A DNA stretch of 64,000 bases, from NCBI GenBank assembly GCA_051005875.1, contig JBPCIX010000057.1:1-64000 (forward strand), given 5' to 3'. The notes beneath the pieces are model-generated. The model was not told the DNA's origin. It worked only from the letters and a program-made list of their open reading frames with translations, and ran no database searches. Both the position numbers and the translations under genes were made by a program. This document shows positions 59,556 to 64,000 of the stretch, in pieces (the stretch's first letter is position 1; every line of letters begins with the position of its first letter). This DNA comes from JBPCIX01 sp051005875. Lineage in GTDB: Bacteria; Actinomycetota; CADDZG01; JAHWKV01.

Positions 59556-60064
59556 CGACTCGAATTCTCCGGATCTGACGGTCTCTCGCCAGTTTGGTGG
59601 CGAGCTTGCGCAGCGCCGCGAGCGTCGAGGAATGCTTGCAATAGCAAGGTTGCTGCTACCTTGTCGACAACCGATCCTTGCCTTTCACCCTTTACTCCGG
59701 CACTCCGCAGTGCGGCGTGGGCATCGAGAGTGGTTAGCCGCTCATCAAATAGATGGACCGGCAGGCCCAGGCGCTTATGAAGCTCGTCGGCGAACGACCT
59801 TGCCGCGTCGGCCGCTGGGCCCTCGGTCCCCTTAAGAGTCTTCGGCAGTCCAACGACGATTTCATCAACCGCGCGCTCCCGCGCTATCTTCTCGAGCTGC
59901 TTGATATGAGAGTTGCCAACACGCGTTATCACGCTCACCGGAAGAGCGATTTTTCCGGTGGGGTCCGAAACGGCCACCCCCACGCGCACCGATCCGGGGT
60001 CGATCGCTAAAACGGTTTGGCCGAGGCGCCTGGTCAGGCCGGTCTGAGACAGAGTCACACGCAC
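59552..60064 (-). CDS. ruvX: Putative pre-16S rRNA nuclease YqgF/RuvX
   Basis: RNase H-like fold protein implicated in 16S 5'-end processing. The 170-residue protein has VLAIDPGSVRVGVAVSDP (first acidic residue), VDEIVVGLPKTLKGTEGPAADAARSFADEL, and VHLFDERLTTLDAHAAL. VVDKVAATLLLQAFLD carries the last acidic residue. It lies four bases after alaS in the widespread alaS-ruvX-mltG order. Confidence 0.95.
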   Translation of the reverse strand: MRVTLSQTGLTRRLGQTVLAIDPGSVRVGVAVSDPTGKIALPVSVITRVGNSHIKQLEKIARERAVDEIVVGLPKTLKGTEGPAADAARSFADELHKRLGLPVHLFDERLTTLDAHAALRSAGVKGERQGSVVDKVAATLLLQAFLDARGAAQARHQTGERPSDPENSSR

Positions 60065-60068
60065 CCCA

Positions 60069-62714
60069 TCAAGTGAGGCTTTCGAGAGCCCGCCGGGCCG
60101 CTGCCTCGCAAAGCTTGAGAGCTCTGGCCATCTCGGCGATTTTTGGCCCCCCCGCTACCGCAAGGTCCGGCTTCCCGCCTCCGCCGCCCCCCAGAGCGAC
60201 TTTGCCCTCCTTGAGCAAACTGGGCGCGGAAATCCCCTTGTCGACGAGATCTTTCGATACCGCAGCCACGAGGCTGGCCTTGCCGCCTTCGGTCGATCCG
60301 AGCACAACTACTCCCGAGCCCATCTTCTGCGTTAAGCCAACGGCAAGCTTTCGCAGATCCTCGGGTGCACCCTTGCGTTCGAGGAGCACCAGCCTGGCGC
60401 CGCCCGGCGCCGCAGGAATTGCGGAGCTGAGCATTGATTCCACTTCTTGACGATTGCGTTGATCGTTAAGGTGGCTAATTTCAGACTCCATGCCTTTTAG
60501 GGATTCAAGAATCTTTTCCACCCGCTCCGCCGCACTCTCAGGATCCGTTTTAAGCATTTGCGCAATTCTTTCCAGCTCGGTGACTCTGGCATTGAGGTGA
60601 GAAAGCCCGGCCAGGCCGGTCAGGGCCTCAACCCTGCGCACTCCCGCGGCCACGGAACCCTCATGAACAAATTTGATGACGCCAATTTGCCCGGTGTGAC
60701 TTACGTGGGTGCCGCCACACAACTCTTTGGAATAATCCCCCACCTCAACCACCCTAACGTGCTCGCCGTACTTCTCGCCGAACAAGGCCATAGCCCCGAT
60801 GCTGGTCGCGTAATCAAAGGTTGTCTCGAAAGCCCGCACCGAGTCGTCCCACAAGACCCGCCTGTTCACCTCTTCTTCCATTTGCGCCAACTGATCGCTG
60901 TTCACCGGTTCGAAATGTGAGAAATCGAAGCGAAGTCGGCCCGGCTCAACCAACGAACCCTGTTGCTTAGCGTGCTCGCCGAGAGTGCTCCTGAGGGCCC
61001 AGTGGATCATGTGGGTGGCGCTGTGGCTCTGTGTAACGCCGTCGCGATGGTTGGGATCCACGGTGGCCCGGGCCTGCTCCCCCACCACGACGTCGCCCTC
61101 GATGACCTTGCCTGAATGAACGATGATCCCTGGAATACCCCAGCGGGTACTTTCTACACGGAAGATGCCCGAAGTTGTCCGGACGTCTCCCCTGTCGCCG
61201 ACCTGTCCGCCGCCCTCTGCATAAAATGGTGTTTCAGCCAGCACTATTTGACCAACGCTGCCCTCGGCGAGGGCCTCGACAGCGTCTTCTTCCTGCAGAA
61301 TTCCCCCGATGGTTGTATCGAGAGAAAGCTCTTCGTAACCCAGGAACTCCGTGCGTCCGGCCGCATCCACAATGTCACTCAAAGCCTGCTGGCCGGGACC
61401 TTCCTGCTTGCCTGTGCCTCTCGCTGAACGCGCCCGATCGCGCTGTGCTTTCATCAGATCCTTAAATCCCGGCTCATCAACCTCGAGACCTTCGTCCTTA
61501 GCAATATCGTTGGTCAAGTCCAACGGGAACCCGTAAGTATCGTGTAGCTTGAAAACCATTTCCCCCGACAGGTGAGTTTGCTCCTGGCTCCTTAGACGCT
61601 TAATTTCGTTCTCCAGCATTCCAAGGCCCGACCTCAAAGTTTGGTCGAAAGACGCCTCTTCTTTAGAGACCAACTTTGTGATCAATTCACGGTTACGGCC
61701 CACCTCGTCGTAGGCCGACGCGTACGTGTCGACGACGGTCCCTGTGAGATCGGCCAGAACCGGATCTTCCACTCCCATCAAACGGGCATGACGCACCGCC
61801 CGGCGAATCAACCGTCTGAGAACATAGCCCCGCCCGATGTTGCCCGGAAAAACTCCGTCCGACACAAGAAAGGTCATGGCCCGGGAGTGATCGACGAGCA
61901 CTCGAAGGCCTACGTCCGTCTCGTTCGATGCTCCATATGAGAGCCCGGTCAACTCCTGGGCTTGACGGAGCACCGGGGCCATTGAATCGATCTCAAAATT
62001 GCTGGGCACAGCCTGCAGAATCGAAGCAAGACGCTCCAGGCCCATCCCGGTGTCGACGTTCTGTGCCGGCAAGTCTCGGACAATTTCCCCTTTGTCGTCT
62101 TGATAATGTTGCATGAACACAAGGTTCCACACTTCTAAGTACCGCTCTTCGTCGAGGTCGCCGGAGACATAGGGACGGCCAAAAGCTTCACCGCGGTCGT
62201 AGAGTATTTCCGAACAAGGCCCGCAGGGGCCTGCAACTCCCATGTCCCAGAAGTTCCCCTCGGCCCTGGTTCGCCGAAGGATGCGTGAACTAGGGACCCC
62301 AACCTCTTGCTCCCAAATTTTTGCAGCCTCCTCGTCGTCCTCATAGACCGTGACCCAAAGCCGGTCCGTGGGGATCCCATACGGGCCAATCATTAATTCC
62401 CAACCCCAGGAGCAAGCCTCGCGCTTGAAATAGTCCCCAAACGAGAAATTGCCAAGCATCTCAAAAAACGTGAGATGCCTGTTGGTCTTGCCGACCTCTT
62501 CCAAATCGATCTCGCGAAAACACTTCTGAACTGAGGCGGCTCTCGGAAACGCGCGCGCCTTTTCGCCGAGGAAGTAGGGCTTGAACTGAACCATGCCGGC
62601 GTTGGTAAGTAAAAGGGTGGGGTCGTCGGGTACCAAAGACGAGGATGGAACTATCTTGTGCCCGCGCTCGGCAAAGAAATCAAGAAATGCGCCACGAATT
62701 GTTGCCGAATCCAA
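60069..62714 (-). CDS. alaS: Alanyl-tRNA synthetase
   Basis: Class II synthetase with editing. The 881-residue protein has the catalytic N-terminus (SSSLVPDDPTLLLTNAGMVQFKPYFLGE), RHLTFFEMLGNFSFGDYFKREA (motif 2 region), and the editing-domain zinc ligands HSATHMIH and CGGTHVSHTG. The C-terminal DHHA1 region includes GGGGGGKPDLAVAGG. The TTG at 62714 directly follows the aspS stop. Confidence 0.98.
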   Translation of the reverse strand: MDSATIRGAFLDFFAERGHKIVPSSSLVPDDPTLLLTNAGMVQFKPYFLGEKARAFPRAASVQKCFREIDLEEVGKTNRHLTFFEMLGNFSFGDYFKREACSWGWELMIGPYGIPTDRLWVTVYEDDEEAAKIWEQEVGVPSSRILRRTRAEGNFWDMGVAGPCGPCSEILYDRGEAFGRPYVSGDLDEERYLEVWNLVFMQHYQDDKGEIVRDLPAQNVDTGMGLERLASILQAVPSNFEIDSMAPVLRQAQELTGLSYGASNETDVGLRVLVDHSRAMTFLVSDGVFPGNIGRGYVLRRLIRRAVRHARLMGVEDPVLADLTGTVVDTYASAYDEVGRNRELITKLVSKEEASFDQTLRSGLGMLENEIKRLRSQEQTHLSGEMVFKLHDTYGFPLDLTNDIAKDEGLEVDEPGFKDLMKAQRDRARSARGTGKQEGPGQQALSDIVDAAGRTEFLGYEELSLDTTIGGILQEEDAVEALAEGSVGQIVLAETPFYAEGGGQVGDRGDVRTTSGIFRVESTRWGIPGIIVHSGKVIEGDVVVGEQARATVDPNHRDGVTQSHSATHMIHWALRSTLGEHAKQQGSLVEPGRLRFDFSHFEPVNSDQLAQMEEEVNRRVLWDDSVRAFETTFDYATSIGAMALFGEKYGEHVRVVEVGDYSKELCGGTHVSHTGQIGVIKFVHEGSVAAGVRRVEALTGLAGLSHLNARVTELERIAQMLKTDPESAAERVEKILESLKGMESEISHLNDQRNRQEVESMLSSAIPAAPGGARLVLLERKGAPEDLRKLAVGLTQKMGSGVVVLGSTEGGKASLVAAVSKDLVDKGISAPSLLKEGKVALGGGGGGKPDLAVAGGPKIAEMARALKLCEAAARRALESLT

Positions 62715-64000
62715 TCAGCTTTCCTCGCTGGTTGTTGTTAGGTGAAGTTCGGCCAGTTGAGCCTCGTCAACCCTGTCGGGGGCCCCGGTCATGATGTCGG
62801 TCATCGCCGAGGTTTTGGGAAATGCTATGACTTCACGGATGTTGTCCTTGCCGGCAAGCAAAGCCACAAAACGATCTAGCCCCATTGCAAATCCGGCATG
62901 GGGCGGCGCGCCGTAATCGAATGCTTTCACGAACCATCCAAATCGCCTCTCAGCCGTTTCGTCGTCGATGCCAATCAGACTGAAGACCTTTCGCTGCAAG
63001 CCGGGTTCGTGGATACGAACGCTTCCGCCGGCCACCTCCCATCCGTTCAAGACCGCGTCGTAGGAACGGGCTCGGACCGCTCCGGGATCGGAATCCATTA
63101 AATGAAGATCCTCGTCTTTGGGCGCCGTGAAAGGATGATGCACGGGATCCCATCGAGACTCTTTTTCGTTGAAATCGACCAGGGGGGCATCGTCCACCCA
63201 AACAAACTTCCAGGCATTGGGGTCGTCAGGCGGCAGAACCGGCCTGAGACCCAATAGGTCGGCGCAGGCAAGCCGAACCTCGCCAAGAACCCTGCGAGCA
63301 ACCTTCTTGGTATCGCAAACTATCAGGACTGTATCTCCCGTCTCGGCGCCTACGGCCTTTTGGATGTCCTCGGTCTCACCGGGACTGAGATGCGCTGCCA
63401 GGGGTGACGAGATGCCGTCTTCGGTAAAAGTTATCCAGGCAAGGCCGCCGGCGCCGAGCCTGCGAGCTAGTTGGGTAAGGCCGTCAAGCTGCTTGCGATC
63501 CATGGCCGCCCCACCCGGAACACTTATTGCATAAGCGGATCCCCCTGAAGCCAAAGTCTTCGCGAATACTTGCACTCCTGTTCCGGCCAGAGCGGAGGTT
63601 ATATCAGCAAGCCGGACGTCGAAGCGAAGGTCGGGTTTATCGGTGCCATACGACTCCATCGCCTCCTCGTAGGTCATATGCATAAAGGGGGTCGGCAGGT
63701 CCAGGCCCATAGCTGCCTTCGCCGCCGCACGAAACATCCCTTCGGCAATTTCTTGAACCATGCTTTCGTCCGCAAATGAAATTTCCGCATCGAGCTGAGT
63801 GAAATCCGGTTGGCGATCGGCTCTTGGATCCTCGTCTCGGAAACACCTGACAATTTGATAGTAGCGATCCAGCCCGGCAACCATCAGGAGCTGCTTGAAT
63901 AGTTGTGGAGATTGCTGAAGCGCGAAAAAGGATCCCGGCTGCAAGCGCGATGGAACCAGATAGTCGCGAGCGCCCTCGGGGGTGCTCTTGTTCAGCATCG
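62715..64000 (-). CDS. aspS: Aspartyl-tRNA synthetase (N-terminus outside window)
   Basis: The C-terminal 428 residues or so of a class II synthetase running off the right edge, so its start and anticodon-binding domain are missing. It has QLFKQLLMVAGLDRYYQIVRCFRDEDPRADRQPDFTQLDAEISF (motif 2), a bacterial GAD insertion domain (about the middle third), and motif 3 GFAMGLDRFVALLAG. Presence of the GAD domain indicates the bacterial type. Discriminating versus non-discriminating specificity was not judged. Confidence 0.96.
   Translation of the reverse strand, partial: MLNKSTPEGARDYLVPSRLQPGSFFALQQSPQLFKQLLMVAGLDRYYQIVRCFRDEDPRADRQPDFTQLDAEISFADESMVQEIAEGMFRAAAKAAMGLDLPTPFMHMTYEEAMESYGTDKPDLRFDVRLADITSALAGTGVQVFAKTLASGGSAYAISVPGGAAMDRKQLDGLTQLARRLGAGGLAWITFTEDGISSPLAAHLSPGETEDIQKAVGAETGDTVLIVCDTKKVARRVLGEVRLACADLLGLRPVLPPDDPNAWKFVWVDDAPLVDFNEKESRWDPVHHPFTAPKDEDLHLMDSDPGAVRARSYDAVLNGWEVAGGSVRIHEPGLQRKVFSLIGIDDETAERRFGWFVKAFDYGAPPHAGFAMGLDRFVALLAGKDNIREVIAFPKTSAMTDIMTGAPDRVDEAQLAELHLTTTSEES

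Overview
The window is an almost fully coding chromosomal segment of a deep-branching member of the Actinomycetota. Evidence for the phylum is the 16S rRNA gene, an actinobacterial-type integration host factor (mihF), a PriA lacking helicase motifs, and several gene orders typical of the phylum. No plasmid, prophage, insertion-sequence or CRISPR signature was seen, and no tRNA gene was recognised. Nearly everything after position 6750 lies on the minus strand, in long runs of genes joined by 1-4 base stop/start overlaps (ATGA, GTGA, TTGA, TAATG).

Layout in coordinate order: (1) 1-2236, 16S rRNA on the minus strand, its leader with boxA and hairpins, and a promoter near 2054-2082; the spacer and 23S lie beyond the left edge. 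(2) 2237-6740, a small DUF4383 membrane protein (+), two strong hairpins, tyrS (-), and a bifunctional penicillin-binding protein with a PASTA domain (+). (3) 6750-15843, mpg then argH-argG-argR-argF-argD-argB-argJ-argC, transcribed from argC, whose promoter overlaps two ARG-box-like operators 20 bp apart. (4) 15991-22876, csp, infC-rpmI-rplT, a SpoU-family RNA methyltransferase, an orphan PAS histidine kinase and pheS-pheT. (5) 23073-24793, hisG divergent from a SAM methyltransferase. (6) 24913-45570, a superoperon read right to left: pyrR-pyrB-pyrC-carA-carB-pyrK-pyrD-pyrF (UMP synthesis), mihF-gmk-rpoZ, coaBC, metK, priA, def, fmt, ribD-ribE-ribBA-ribH. (7) 45587-51039, aroC-aroK-aroB-aroQ, pepQ, efp and nusB. 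(8) 51106-57558, a type IV pilus assembly block (pilB, pilD, pilM, pilN, pilO, a PilP-like protein, an unknown membrane protein) embedded between aroE and aroC. (9) 57643-64000, aroE, mltG, ruvX, alaS and the 3' part of aspS.

The genes work together as core metabolism plus information processing: complete arginine (from glutamate-derived intermediates), pyrimidine and riboflavin sets, four shikimate-pathway enzymes plus aroQ, and translation factors and aminoacyl-tRNA synthetases. Regulation visible in the sequence includes ArgR operators, a PyrR-binding loop with a leader ORF whose stop overlaps the pyrR start, and extensive translational coupling.

The most unusual observations are small ones inside this housekeeping frame. 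gmk can only be complete if it starts at AUA, in an ATAA overlap with the mihF stop, and infC also appears to start at AUA. The pheS-pheT junction is triplicated, creating two 4-codon minicistrons. Two intergenic elements (rpoZ-coaBC and ribE-ribBA) share a four-hairpin architecture with apparent compensatory changes. A methyltransferase on the opposite strand occupies the place where hisE is expected. All identifications were made by reading the sequence; no database search was run.
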